Shown here in pieces: positions 45,801 through 54,662 of a stretch of 64,000 nucleotides of DNA (position 1 is the first letter of the stretch; each line of letters starts with the position of its first letter). Under the pieces are notes generated by a model. It saw only the letters and a program-made list of their open reading frames with translations, had not been told where the DNA came from and did no database searches. The translations under genes were made by a program, and so were the position numbers. Origin of the DNA: Verrucomicrobiota bacterium. Its GTDB lineage: Bacteria > Verrucomicrobiota > Verrucomicrobiia > CAIQCK01. The stretch covers positions 372,001 to 436,000 of the forward strand of contig JACRQF010000009.1 in NCBI GenBank assembly GCA_016222825.1. The letters run 5' to 3'.

Positions 45801-47081
45801 ATCAAGCCGTCCAACGCTGCACGACGCGATCTTGCCGCGCAACTTGCGGCGTGGCTCGAACAAGCCAGCGCGAAACGCACTCAGCCAAAGAAGGTCGCGC
45901 TTGCAGCAGCGTTGTCGGTTGGCGAACTCAAGAGCGCATTCACAGCCAATGTCGGCGGCGCGATCAGAGACATGATTGTCATTCCCGCCGAAGGCCGCGA
46001 GTTGATCGCCGTTGCGGAGGAAACAGCGGTTCATCTGCTCGGCACCGACGGCAAGGAGCTTCGCCAGATGAAAACCGACGGCAAAATCCGCCAACTTCAC
46101 TGGTGGCCGGAGCATAAGCTGCTGCTGGCCGGCTGCGAGGACGAGAAGGTCTGCGCGTTCGACCTCGCGGGCGGGCGGAAGTGGACGTTCGTGTCGGAGA
46201 TGGACCCTGCGGTGTTCCGCGCCGCGAAGCAGTATTGGTTCAAGAGCGCGCCGGGCCACGAGGGCATCCACGGTGTCGGCACCGGCGTGTTTCTCGACGG
46301 CAAGAGCCAGGCGTTCGTCGGCAGCGCCTGCACATTGGAGATCATAGACGAGCATGGCAAGCTCGTGAAACGGCTGCCACAGTTCTGGGGGACGGTCTAT
46401 AAGTTTGCCCTTGTGCCAGGCGCGGAAGGCAGCGTGAACCTGCTCGCCTCGCGGAAGATCACCGACGGGCCGTCGCTGGGCGTCATCAACAGCAGCACGC
46501 TCGACCCGACGCCGCGCAGTTTCTACGGCGTGCCGGCGGGCTACACGCACGTCAGCGGCTGGATGGATCAGACGCGTCATCACATTTTCCTCGAGGACCT
46601 CGACGGCGACGGGAAGAAGGAAGTCGTCAGTGAGATCACCGGCGCATGGAACCGCGTGACGGTGTGGGATCTGCAAGGCAAGCCGCTCCACAACGTCCAG
46701 TTCGGCCCCGGCGCGCGTGGCGGCGGTCGTGACATCCGTGACCTCGACCTCGGTGACCTCGATGGCGACGGGAAGAAGGAAATCGTCGTTGCATTGTCAA
46801 ACGGTCTCGTTGTTGCGTTCAACAACCGTTGCGAGAAGCAGTGGTCGAAGAAGCTGAGCAGCCCGCCGGCCGTGTTGAAAGTCACGGGCAACTCAATCGT
46901 TGTCGCCACCGATGACGGCGGCGTGTGGACACTCGACGCCAAGGGTAATTTCGTATCTCAAAGCAAGCTCAGCAGTCGCCCGACATGTATTCAAGAGTCG
47001 TCATCGTTCGCGGTCGTTGCCAGTGATAAAGGTGAAGTGAAAGCTTTCGCAGTCGAAACCGTTAAATCCAGCAACCGGTAG
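42861..47081 (+). CDS. 1,406-residue secreted multidomain protein with a predicted polysaccharide lyase-like core and C-terminal repeats
   Basis: A signal peptide (1-19) is followed by a beta-sandwich, probably carbohydrate-binding (20-173), and a Pro-rich linker (176-189, PPPPLPPPVPP). Next comes a domain like the N-terminal part of alpha-glucuronidase/DUF4838 proteins (about 190-330: TTHLVREGKPAISIVAPTSG...LILLGNRSTN). A long helical region (about 350-700, with repeated Trp/Tyr) and a beta-rich region (about 700-1000) resemble heparinase II/III-type lyases. The end (about 1080-1400) is propeller-like with two calcium-type loops DLDGDGKKE. I infer a polysaccharide-degrading role; no catalytic residues could be assigned. 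It is followed after 12 bp by the nitrilase-family gene. Confidence 0.7.
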   Translation: MKKAILSVAAAFLGSVALGVETEVPLKNPAFTDGASANGVPLGWSLYGGRGKDQRVSVVEDDLGGKAALIEDGDREAEVGITQVVPVKPNVGYEVRVRVRAVKNAPREYAVVQLRFLPSQKIEQTHLITQNTDDYNEIALRGMAPPDTTAAQIYLYSHRHSIPKVLIGSVRLIGGVTPPPPLPPPVPPQCTKLKELHLTTHLVREGKPAISIVAPTSGIYKAQAVRLQMAIEKQSGCKVPVISDDSPEAAVPIKGNLILLGNRSTNAAISELYNRYFLLTDLRYPGAGGYELRTVHNPFGGGHNVIVVGGSDAKGVDVATDALIAKLKAGDSRSVGWMMEIKLGDGIVVPRGVRELETWEASKGYGSVGYFGWNSISKRMAAYYMTGDAFHAREALRLAFPDKQAFKEITEIDGEMIENKDDPLAGPYHYNAHMMILFWDLIEESSVFSDEERLKVTNAFARQLNHRKNEGVYLLTRSPSAVGSRHGQWSAIALYCLGRYFQRDYADPVWAQCVRGAQFHFAPLHEHAWIAGENDNLFWYCTGIAPVFTYMVLSGDRESMRNGVAAKLLRGQELLVSGRVPDWALNSAALDYLHKVAYLTQDGRWLAYRERTGINTSVFRLGQSFWPNETVKPAQPTDLVGKWTINHLPKPHWLARNNGFPLEESFQNASFRSATDASGDFILIDGFNGASRNPYHTFALLELRLAGQTILQGYLNQVLTKADGMVEPQVAMDAALRHAAVIGQTAFCVGETPKAPFCNWRRTLAQRTGRYALVVDDLTFHTDSENMEVQIKWENQAGGFRFDAKQNALRRPGAAVLPADVFNRTTGGGIITQEWNRAVKKGQHGIFFALLGTNTNNLRCLRLADNAAVLMLPQKAAAIIGEWEGNKGDLVVLAEDYLFGKGLTQTGKEQGMFLANVPVDVEWDFAASRMEVVACGAALLTVAVADAAAVRSDSQIVRGNGSASGYMTLLLREGRTVIEGIKPSNAARRDLAAQLAAWLEQASAKRTQPKKVALAAALSVGELKSAFTANVGGAIRDMIVIPAEGRELIAVAEETAVHLLGTDGKELRQMKTDGKIRQLHWWPEHKLLLAGCEDEKVCAFDLAGGRKWTFVSEMDPAVFRAAKQYWFKSAPGHEGIHGVGTGVFLDGKSQAFVGSACTLEIIDEHGKLVKRLPQFWGTVYKFALVPGAEGSVNLLASRKITDGPSLGVINSSTLDPTPRSFYGVPAGYTHVSGWMDQTRHHIFLEDLDGDGKKEVVSEITGAWNRVTVWDLQGKPLHNVQFGPGARGGGRDIRDLDLGDLDGDGKKEIVVALSNGLVVAFNNRCEKQWSKKLSSPPAVLKVTGNSIVVATDDGGVWTLDAKGNFVSQSKLSSRPTCIQESSSFAVVASDKGEVKAFAVETVKSSNR

Positions 47082-47093
47082 GAAAACAACTCC

Positions 47094-48029
47094 ATGCGCT
47101 CCATCCCAAGACTTCTTCTGAACGTAGTCGTTTGCATCCTGCTGTTTCCATTTGCGGCGCAAGCAGCAGAGGCCGGGCCGCGCTTTGTGCGAGTCGGACA
47201 CTACCAATGCGCCTGCCAGCAGGGCGACTTCGAGGCCAACCTCGCGACGGTGAAAAAGGGTCTCGCGCAGGCGGTGGACGCGAAGCTGGATATCGTCTCG
47301 TTCCCGGAGTGTTTCCTCACGGGTTACTACGCGAAGCGAGAGGATGCGCGCGCTCATTGTTTCACAACAGACGCGCCTGAAATGAAGCGGGTCCTCGACC
47401 TGACCGCCGGCTGCGACACGATGCTGCTGGTCGGCTTCAACGAGTTGCGCGGCGACAAGCTCTACAACACTGTGGCCGTCATCGAGCGCGGCAAGCTGTT
47501 GGGACGCTACAGCAAATCCCTACCGTATGAGGGCTACTTCGAACCGGGCCGCGAGTTCAACGTGTTCGAGAAGAAGGGGCTGAAGTTCGGCATCGTCATC
47601 TGTTCCGACGGTGGCTACATCGAACCGACGCGCATCCTCGCGTTGAAGGGCGCGCGATTCATCTTCGCACCGCACTTCAACTTCGTGTCCGATCCGCTGC
47701 ATCATAATATGACCGTGCGGAGCGACCACATTGCGCGGGCGGTTGAGAACGGCGTCTATTTCCTGCGCGCCAACAACATCGTGGTCGGCACGAAGCTGGA
47801 GGGATTGCGGAACGAAGGCTACGGCTACGGCGACAGCTACGTGCTCGATCCCCACGGCCAAATCGTGGCCGGCGCGGGGTTGTATCACGAGCACCTCATG
47901 GTCTATCAGTTGGACCTCGACCAGAAGTATCGCGTCGCGTGGAACACCCGGAGCGTCAAGTCCGGCAGCGAACTGATGGAACAACTCCGCGAGGCGTTGG
48001 AACTGCACAAGCGCCCGAAGTCGCGATGA
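47094..48029 (+). CDS. Exported carbon-nitrogen hydrolase (nitrilase superfamily)
   Basis: A 311-residue amidase-type enzyme with a signal peptide (residues 1-25, LLNVVVCILLFPFAAQA). The catalytic triad Glu72 (FPECFLTGY), Lys141 (RYSKSLPYE) and Cys170 (GIVICSDGGY) is complete. It should hydrolyse a non-peptide C-N bond in the periplasm. Periplasmic members are rarer than cytoplasmic ones. It lies 12 bp after the large multidomain gene and converges on the Tat-signal protein gene (13-bp gap). Substrate unknown. Confidence 0.9.
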   Translation: MRSIPRLLLNVVVCILLFPFAAQAAEAGPRFVRVGHYQCACQQGDFEANLATVKKGLAQAVDAKLDIVSFPECFLTGYYAKREDARAHCFTTDAPEMKRVLDLTAGCDTMLLVGFNELRGDKLYNTVAVIERGKLLGRYSKSLPYEGYFEPGREFNVFEKKGLKFGIVICSDGGYIEPTRILALKGARFIFAPHFNFVSDPLHHNMTVRSDHIARAVENGVYFLRANNIVVGTKLEGLRNEGYGYGDSYVLDPHGQIVAGAGLYHEHLMVYQLDLDQKYRVAWNTRSVKSGSELMEQLREALELHKRPKSR

Positions 48030-48042
48030 GGAGCCGACGGCG

Positions 48043-50049
48043 CTATTCCACAACCACAACGCCGTAGAACTTCAGCGGCGAAACTTCCAGCGCCGGGTTT
48101 GGGCCGCCTTGAATCACGAGTTTCTGCTCAGGGCTTTCCGGTGTCAGCAGCCGCGCAGCGCTGCAGGCTTTCCAACGCCCGCTCAGTTTCACCTTCAACT
48201 GTTTCGCTGGTTCGCTGGCGTAGTTGACCAAGTGCAGGACAAGCTGGGTCTTGCCAAGCTCGCAGGCGCTCAACGTCACGGTGTCGGCGTCGCACAGCCG
48301 CGCTGAGAGGCGGGCGCCAGCGGCGCGGGCGATGGTTTCCGCAACCTGTTTCCAGCCGGCTGGCAGAGAGACGCGGCCTTCGTTCGTCTTGACAGCGGTG
48401 GCGCGCACCGCCGCGGCCTCCATGCGAACGATGCGTTCGCCGCTGAGTCCGTCGAACGCAGCGTGCGACCGCTCGCGGCCGTTTTCGTCGAACCGACCGT
48501 TGTCGCCGATGAGCACAAGCACGCTGCCGCGCTCCGCAAACGCGCGGATGGCTTTCACCTCCGCATTGCTCAGGTGCGATTGGCCGGCGACGACGAGCAC
48601 GGAGAACTCCGCCAGCCGCGCCATGTTCTCTCCGAAGACCACTTCCCACGCGAAACCGCCACGGATTAGTATCTCTTCAGCGCCCTGCACCAATGCCACG
48701 GTTTCGCGGTTGTCGAACGCGGTCGAGGCGAACGTGTGAAGTAGCGCGATGTCGCGGACGGGCTTGGCGTTAGTGATCAAGGGTTCGAGGCTGCGGGCAA
48801 AGCGAAGGTGTTTCGCCAGCGCGGCGCGGAGGTCGGGCCGCTCCACGCGCATCCGGTCGCCTTCGCCGAGCGGGCGCAACGCCCAGTTCGTGCCCGGCAG
48901 CGCGCCGTTGGCCGACGACTCGGCGATCTGAAGCGCGATGGCGTTCTCATCGTCCGGCAGGCCCAAGCCGGAGAGCTTGTTCTTCTTCCACACCGTCGAG
49001 ACGACACGATAGCCGACGGCGGCGGCATATTTGCAGGCGCGCACCTGCGAGATGAGCACGCCATCCTCGACACCGGGAAAGTTACCGTTCTCGGCGAACA
49101 CGAGGTCGAGCTTGCTGCAGAGCAACGGCGCCCAGACGCTGCGCGCGTAGGCGCTGTTGGGGTCGCGCGGATAGGCGGGATTGCCGAGGAGAATCACGTC
49201 GGGCTTGATGCGCCGCGCGTGCGCCGCGAGATCGCCCTGATATTCCGCCAGACTCTCGCAACGCCAACGCACCCATCCCTGCGTGACAGGGTCGGTGACG
49301 CGGGCCGGGGCTTTTTCGGTCGGCGGCAGTTTCGCGTCGCGGAGGTCGGGGCGGCGCTTCGCCAGCCACGCGCGAAACGTCCGCTCGCAGCGCGGGCAGT
49401 AGCACGGCTCGCAGTAGTTGTTGTCGAAATGGAAACCGTCCAACCCGACCTCCTCCAAGCCAACGGTGATGGCGCGCTTCATGTAGTCGCGGAATTCGCC
49501 GCAGTGGATGCACGGCGCCCAGCGGAACTTCGCACCGCCCCACGTGCGCAGTTCGCCTTTCTCGTTGCGCTGAATCCAGTCCTGCGCGTTCGGCACTTCG
49601 GCGAGGAACTGCTCATGGTAGATCGAGCGCGACTGGCAGTAGCCGAGCACCTTGATGCTGTGGCGGTGGGCGAACTTCACGAGGCTGGCAGTGCGTTGCT
49701 GCTCGGCGCGCTCGTGGGCGAGGCCGAAGCCTTTGAAGAAGTGCGTGCAGGCGAGGTTGACGCCGAGGCCGGACATGAGGCGTGCGATTTCCTCCGAGTG
49801 CAGCCGCTCATACCACTGCGGCATCGAGGGCAACCGCGTGTCCACCGCGCCGACGATGCCGCCGGTGCGCTTGTAGTGGTCGAGCGGTTCCCATCCCCAC
49901 CACGCCCAGTAGAGAGGCCCTTGCGCCGGCGACTTCGCGTCTGCGGCCCGCACGGGCGGCGGTTGCAGGGCCAGCCATGCGCCGCCTGCGACACAGCCGA
50001 GAAAGTCGCGCCGCCCCATTTGCCAGTTGTTGTGAATGTTTGATTTCAT
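48043..50049 (-). CDS. Tat-exported glycoside-hydrolase-like protein (TIM barrel plus glutamine-amidotransferase-like domain)
   Basis: A 668-residue protein. The N-terminus has a twin-arginine signal (GRRDFLGCVAGG, Arg13-Arg14) followed by a hydrophobic stretch, so it is exported folded. Residues about 45-400 look like a TIM barrel of a putative glycosidase: WAWWGWEPLDHYKR..., YCQSRSIYHEQF, VGLDGFHFDNNYCEPCYCPRCERTF (with four Cys that may bind metal), LVFAENGNFPG. Residues about 440-560 resemble the amidotransferase-like beta-galactosidase trimerisation domain (VLVVAGQSHLSNAEVKAIRAFAERGSVLVLIGD), and a C-terminal beta domain follows. Reaction and substrate unknown. Nine bp separate it from the LVIVD gene. 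Confidence 0.72.
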   Translation of the reverse strand: MKSNIHNNWQMGRRDFLGCVAGGAWLALQPPPVRAADAKSPAQGPLYWAWWGWEPLDHYKRTGGIVGAVDTRLPSMPQWYERLHSEEIARLMSGLGVNLACTHFFKGFGLAHERAEQQRTASLVKFAHRHSIKVLGYCQSRSIYHEQFLAEVPNAQDWIQRNEKGELRTWGGAKFRWAPCIHCGEFRDYMKRAITVGLEEVGLDGFHFDNNYCEPCYCPRCERTFRAWLAKRRPDLRDAKLPPTEKAPARVTDPVTQGWVRWRCESLAEYQGDLAAHARRIKPDVILLGNPAYPRDPNSAYARSVWAPLLCSKLDLVFAENGNFPGVEDGVLISQVRACKYAAAVGYRVVSTVWKKNKLSGLGLPDDENAIALQIAESSANGALPGTNWALRPLGEGDRMRVERPDLRAALAKHLRFARSLEPLITNAKPVRDIALLHTFASTAFDNRETVALVQGAEEILIRGGFAWEVVFGENMARLAEFSVLVVAGQSHLSNAEVKAIRAFAERGSVLVLIGDNGRFDENGRERSHAAFDGLSGERIVRMEAAAVRATAVKTNEGRVSLPAGWKQVAETIARAAGARLSARLCDADTVTLSACELGKTQLVLHLVNYASEPAKQLKVKLSGRWKACSAARLLTPESPEQKLVIQGGPNPALEVSPLKFYGVVVVE

Positions 50050-50058
50050 GGGATGAGT

Positions 50059-52095
50059 TCACCTTTCTACAAGCAGACCTTGGTAGCCGGCCGGGATGAC
50101 GAGACGGTTGTTCCAGAACGCGCAGGCGCCCGGATGGCCGAAGAGGGAGTGGTGGCGCTTCAAACGCGGGCGCGCGATGTCGGTGATGTCGAGAACCCAA
50201 ACTTCGCGTTGATGGCGCGAGGATAGCGCCAGACAATTTCCACCAGCGCTCAGTCTGCCGACGAGGCGAAGTCCGTCCACACTGTGGGCCGGGAGGTCGC
50301 TTGCGTTGCGGCGCTCGTTGGGGTCGAGCACGAAGAGCTTGCCGCGCTTGACGATCAGGAGTTTGCCGCCCAGCGCGCACGCGCCGTCGGTCCAACTGTA
50401 GAGCGTCGTGTCGGGTGTGTTGCCGGCAAGCACGGGCTTCGCGCCGCTGATGTCATACCAAGCCGGCCCGCTTCGTTGCCAGAAGGCGACCAAGAAACGA
50501 TTGTCGAAAAGCTTGTCCACGAGCTGGTCGCCGTAGAACAAACCGACCTGACTGTCCTTGAAGACAAGCGTTGGCTTGGCCGGGTCCGACACGTCGGCAA
50601 TATACGCGGTCGCGCCGCCGCAATGGAACAATGCAAACCGGCCGGGCGCGGGCGCGACGACTTGCTTCACGCCCTGACCGGGCACTGTTAGACGGCCGAG
50701 TTCGGTCAGGCGGAGGTCGGCACCGATCTCATAGATGGCCATTCCCTCCTTGCCCTCGGCGGTGTAGAGGCGGTTGCCTGTGTAGCTCACGTAGCAGATC
50801 TCGCCTTTGCCGCGATGAACGGCGGCTCGTCTTGGTTCGTCGCCCAGCTTCACGCCGTGCAGCCCGTCCGCTCCGCAAGCAGTCCATGCGATGTCGCCTT
50901 GAATCGCCACGGCGCTGACTTGCCCCTCCGGACGGTAAACGCGGAAATCCGGGTTCGCCGTCGCTGTTTCTGACAAAGGCGGCAGCATCAGCGGTTGGTC
51001 CGGTTCCGGAACAACGGGTTGCGCCATGCCCGGTGCGGGAACCACGTAGAGGCCCGTATAGATGCCAGCGGCGTAGATGATGCCATCGCCCAACGCCACG
51101 CCGCCGACTGGATCGAACATCTGCCGCTGCGCCACGTAGGGAAGCTGCGCGTGGGCGACGATGGCGGGTTTTGCGATGTCGCGAATGTTCACGACAAACA
51201 GGCCGTTGTTGGTGTCCGCCGCCACGCAATGCTCGCCCGCCACGCGCGCGCTCCACATGTCGTTGAAGATGCTGTAGTGGACGGGGAACTTCACGCGCGA
51301 GACGAACACGGGTTGCGTCGGCTTTGACACGTCGAAGATTTCCAAGCCGTGGCCCTTGCCCTCGGCCTCCTCTTTGTTGCGCGCGCGGGAATGGTGGCCG
51401 GTGGCGGCGAAGCAGAACCGGCCCCGCAGGCAGCCGCCGTCGCCGTAGCCGTCCAGCGGCGCTTCGCCTACGAGGGCTGGCTGGCGTGGATTCTTCACGT
51501 CCGCCACCAGCAGTTTGCGCGGCGCCCAATCGCCGATGTAGAGCAAACCGTCCTTCGCCCAACAGGACTGCGCCTCGCCGGTCTTCAGTGTGCTGACGTG
51601 GCGAACCTGACGCGGGTTCGACACATCCACAACTTCGACGCCATAGCAGCGCGTGGCGATGAACGCCAGCCCGCCGGACACCCAGATGCCCGTGGCCATC
51701 TCCACCGTGTCGTAGTGGCTGATGAGCGCCGGCTTCGCCGCACCGGATACGTCCACGAGCCACAGCCCGTCCTGCCGCGCGGTGACGTAGGCGATGTTGT
51801 CTTTGACGAAGAGCTGCCGCGTTGTGCCGAGTCCGGACAACTTGCCCAGCAACTTCGGTTTCGCCGGCGTCGTGATGTCGAGCACGTAGAAGTTGCCCTG
51901 ACCGATGGCGTAAAGCCGGTTGCCGACCACCTCCGCCGCAATGCACGGCCCCACACCCTCCACCTTGTGATAGGAGAGGCGCTTCCCATACAGGCTTTCG
52001 TTGTGTCCGGGCGGGCGCGACTCTTGCGCAGGCAAGGTGGACATGCCGCCGACTAGGACGAGAACTGTAACAAGTCTTGGAATGAGGTTCTTCAA
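50059..52095 (-). CDS. Secreted LVIVD-repeat beta-propeller protein
   Basis: A 678-residue protein with a signal peptide (1-23, ending LPA). At least eight blades of the LVIVD type can be followed: a NxxYVxxxxxGLxVxDVSxPxxPxLV pattern, for example FYVLDITTPAKPKLLGKL, LWLVDVSGAAKPALISHY, VEVVDVSNPRQVRHVSTL and LEIFDVSKPTQPVFVSRV. Such propellers are mostly of unknown function and are thought to bind proteins or ligands at the cell surface. It is positioned between the Tat glycosidase-like gene and the YgjP-type gene on the same strand with gaps of 9 and 30 bp. Confidence 0.88.
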   Translation of the reverse strand: MKNLIPRLVTVLVLVGGMSTLPAQESRPPGHNESLYGKRLSYHKVEGVGPCIAAEVVGNRLYAIGQGNFYVLDITTPAKPKLLGKLSGLGTTRQLFVKDNIAYVTARQDGLWLVDVSGAAKPALISHYDTVEMATGIWVSGGLAFIATRCYGVEVVDVSNPRQVRHVSTLKTGEAQSCWAKDGLLYIGDWAPRKLLVADVKNPRQPALVGEAPLDGYGDGGCLRGRFCFAATGHHSRARNKEEAEGKGHGLEIFDVSKPTQPVFVSRVKFPVHYSIFNDMWSARVAGEHCVAADTNNGLFVVNIRDIAKPAIVAHAQLPYVAQRQMFDPVGGVALGDGIIYAAGIYTGLYVVPAPGMAQPVVPEPDQPLMLPPLSETATANPDFRVYRPEGQVSAVAIQGDIAWTACGADGLHGVKLGDEPRRAAVHRGKGEICYVSYTGNRLYTAEGKEGMAIYEIGADLRLTELGRLTVPGQGVKQVVAPAPGRFALFHCGGATAYIADVSDPAKPTLVFKDSQVGLFYGDQLVDKLFDNRFLVAFWQRSGPAWYDISGAKPVLAGNTPDTTLYSWTDGACALGGKLLIVKRGKLFVLDPNERRNASDLPAHSVDGLRLVGRLSAGGNCLALSSRHQREVWVLDITDIARPRLKRHHSLFGHPGACAFWNNRLVIPAGYQGLLVER

Positions 52096-52125
52096 ACTGG
52101 TCCTTTCTCGACTGTGCCGACTCGC

Positions 52126-52860
52126 TCAACTCGCCCAGCGCGGCAGGTGCTTCCACATGTCGCGGAGTTGGCGGTTGGCGTGACGATAATCAGGGCAGTG
52201 TTTCGCTACAAGCACCCAAAACCGCCGCGAGTGGTTCATCTCGGCGAGATGGCAGAGTTCGTGGACGAGGATGTAATCCGCAAGCGCCGGCGACAGGAAC
52301 AGGAGCTTGGCGTTGAGCGAGATGGTCTTGTGCCGCGAGCAGCTTCCCCAGCGCGACCGTTGCTGCCGGATGCTGACGCGCTGGCAGTGAAGTTCTGTCC
52401 GCTCGCTGACAGCGTGCAACCGCGGCGGCAGATGCTCACGGGCTTGTGCGAGGAGCCAGCGGGCCAGCGCCGCGCGGCAGGCTTTCTCGTTGCTGATGCG
52501 ACCGATGATTCGCAGGCAGTCCGCGCCAGCCTCGCGCACGATCACGCGGCGGGAGGCTGTCTCGACAGCTTCCACCCGCCAGACGCGGCCGATGGCCGGC
52601 AGTTCGATCTGCGCCGGCAACTGCCACGGTTGCGGCGGGCCGAAAAGTTTCAGGTGCGCGGCCATGCGGTCGAGCGCGGCGCGAATCCAGCGTTGCTTGC
52701 GCCGCAGCACGCCCGGCACCACCGCCGGGTCGCAGCCGCGCGGCAGGACCACCTCCAAGCCGTGTTGCAGAGTCACGCGCAACCCCACGCAGCGGGCGCG
52801 GGCGCTCTCGCGGAGGCGGTAGGCAAACGGCGCGTCGGCGAAGGGAAGTTCCGGTTGCAT
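52126..52860 (-). CDS. YgjP/SprT-like zinc metallopeptidase
   Basis: A 244-residue protein of the YgjP-like family (DUF45). The zinc motif is His200-Glu201-x2-His204 with His210 (HELCHLAEMNHSRRFW), and the upstream QRSRWGSCSRHKTISLN segment is a family hallmark. The family is predicted to be intracellular metallopeptidases, and a signal peptide is absent here. It lies 7 bp after the GH16 fusion gene's stop; since it is a common housekeeping-type gene its presence in the run may be incidental. Confidence 0.92.
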   Translation of the reverse strand: MQPELPFADAPFAYRLRESARARCVGLRVTLQHGLEVVLPRGCDPAVVPGVLRRKQRWIRAALDRMAAHLKLFGPPQPWQLPAQIELPAIGRVWRVEAVETASRRVIVREAGADCLRIIGRISNEKACRAALARWLLAQAREHLPPRLHAVSERTELHCQRVSIRQQRSRWGSCSRHKTISLNAKLLFLSPALADYILVHELCHLAEMNHSRRFWVLVAKHCPDYRHANRQLRDMWKHLPRWAS

Positions 52861-52867
52861 CGCGGGG

Positions 52868-54607
52868 TCAGCGGGGCGGCGCCAGCGGAATCCGGATGTT
52901 GAAGGAGTGCTCGCGCTTCTTGTCCTCGTCGCACGCGAACATCAGCACCACGGGCCGGCCGTTCTCAAAGTAAAGCTGCGGCCGCTCCAGCGAGTGGAGC
53001 TTCTGTTTGCCGCCGTCTTCCCACGCGATCTCGGTCGTCGCAACGAGCGGATGCGGCGCAAGCTTCCAGTCGAAGCCGTCGTCGGAGACGAAGAGAGCGG
53101 TGGATTTGCCCGCGCCGGTGAAGTGGCCCGCGTTGTCTTTCACGATCGCCCAGTAGCGCCCGTTCGCCGACCAGATGAACGGGTCCTCGGCGGCGAACGC
53201 CACGCCTTCCTTCGCGAAGACCGGCGTCGGGTATTTCTTGAACGGCCCGGTTGGCGAGTCGCTCGTGGCCACGCAATGCAACACCGGCCCGCCGAACGGC
53301 AGCTTGTTCTTGTCGGCGACGGCTTTATAGACCATCAGGTAACCGCCGCCGGGCCGCGCGGTGACGGTCGGGTTGGCGCAGCAGAGCGCGTCGTAAAAAC
53401 CCGGCGTCGGCGCGATGACCGGTTTGTCGAACCGCTTCCACGGCCCGTCGGGCGAATCCGCCACAGCGACGCCGATGCGCTGGTTGTTGCGATGTGTCCA
53501 ATTTAGCGTCTTCATCGCCGCGCCGTCGCCGGTGTTGCCCATGTAGTAGATGTAGTATCGCTTGCCGAACTTGAGGACGGTGGGATTGTGCGTGCAGAGG
53601 CCGTCCCAGAACTCCTTGCCGCGCGCGGGCAGCGCCACGTCCTTGTGCCGGAAGGGCCCCAGCGGCGAGTCGCCGACGGCGTGCGCGACCTCCGAGTGCG
53701 TCACCCAGGCATTGTGGCCGAGTTTGCGCGGCCAGCGCGAGTAGAAGAGGTGGCACTTGCCGTCGTCGCCCTTCACCATCGTGCCGCACCAGATGTAGTA
53801 GTCGGGATCGCTGAACTTCGCCGTCGTCGGCACGGGGCGGAGCATGGCGTTGAAATCGAGGCCCGCCGCCGGCTTTGCGTCGCGCCGCTGATAAACGCGC
53901 ACGTAATCCACATCCATGCTCGTGCCGTCAATCTTGTCGGTGACCGGGCCGGCCCACTTGATGATCGCCGAGCTGAGCCAGACCGGCGCATGGCCACGCG
54001 CAACGGTGTTGGTTTCTCGGCGGATTTCCCGGCCGTCGAAATACCAGACAAGTTCCTTCTCGCTCCACTCGAAGCCGTAAATGTGGAACTCCTTGGCGAG
54101 GTCGCAGCCCTCAACGCCCCACTTCTTGCTCTTGGCCCAATGCTTGCCGGACCAGTTGTGGATGTTCATGTTCACGAGGTCGGGCACGTGACCCTCGTTG
54201 ATGTCCAGTTCGAACCGGCCCGGCGCGCCACCCGGCAGGCGGTTCATGATCCAGAAGGAGTTGTTCAGTCCCGTCGCCGCGCCGTAGCGGTAGCGGCACT
54301 CGAAATAGCCGTAGCGGAACTGCCGCGTGGTCCACAGGCTGCCGGAGGTCCATTCCTGACCGCCGCGCTTCTCCTTTTTGTTGAGCAGGCGGCAGAGGCC
54401 GTTCTCGACGACCACGTTCTCGCGCCACCGGCTGCAAAGGATGTGGCCGCTGGGACCGTTCTGGAAATCCCAATGCTTGTCGAGGCCGGCGGTCGCGCCG
54501 TCGAATTCGTCACTGAAGACCAGTTCCCACTCCGCGCTTTTCGGCGGTTCCGTTGAAGCGATGCTGGCGGCAAAGAAAAGAGAGAGCAGTGATGTCCGGA
54601 TTCTCAT
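52868..54607 (-). CDS. Secreted GH16-GH43-like fusion glycosidase
   Basis: A 579-residue protein. After a signal peptide (residues 1-19), residues about 25-250 are a GH16 jelly-roll (beta-glucan/galactan endohydrolases): EWELVFSDEFDG at the start, and the catalytic motif E-L-D-I-N-E (Glu133, Asp135, Glu138) complete, with the typical YFECRYRYG and MDVDYVRVYQRR end. From residue about 258 a second domain follows that looks like a five-bladed GH43/GH32/GH130 propeller (WCGTMVKGDDGKCHLFYSRWP, HNPTVLKFGKRYYIYYMG, ADSPDGPWKRF, EDPFIW). The two activities in one chain suggest attack on a backbone and its side groups. Which polysaccharide is degraded is unknown. Normal domain lengths; no frameshift. 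Confidence 0.82.
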   Translation of the reverse strand: MRIRTSLLSLFFAASIASTEPPKSAEWELVFSDEFDGATAGLDKHWDFQNGPSGHILCSRWRENVVVENGLCRLLNKKEKRGGQEWTSGSLWTTRQFRYGYFECRYRYGAATGLNNSFWIMNRLPGGAPGRFELDINEGHVPDLVNMNIHNWSGKHWAKSKKWGVEGCDLAKEFHIYGFEWSEKELVWYFDGREIRRETNTVARGHAPVWLSSAIIKWAGPVTDKIDGTSMDVDYVRVYQRRDAKPAAGLDFNAMLRPVPTTAKFSDPDYYIWCGTMVKGDDGKCHLFYSRWPRKLGHNAWVTHSEVAHAVGDSPLGPFRHKDVALPARGKEFWDGLCTHNPTVLKFGKRYYIYYMGNTGDGAAMKTLNWTHRNNQRIGVAVADSPDGPWKRFDKPVIAPTPGFYDALCCANPTVTARPGGGYLMVYKAVADKNKLPFGGPVLHCVATSDSPTGPFKKYPTPVFAKEGVAFAAEDPFIWSANGRYWAIVKDNAGHFTGAGKSTALFVSDDGFDWKLAPHPLVATTEIAWEDGGKQKLHSLERPQLYFENGRPVVLMFACDEDKKREHSFNIRIPLAPPR

Positions 54608-54662
54608 TTCGATTTCCAGTGAAACACACCGGCCGCGCCGAAAGCGAGTCCAACTTGCGCGG

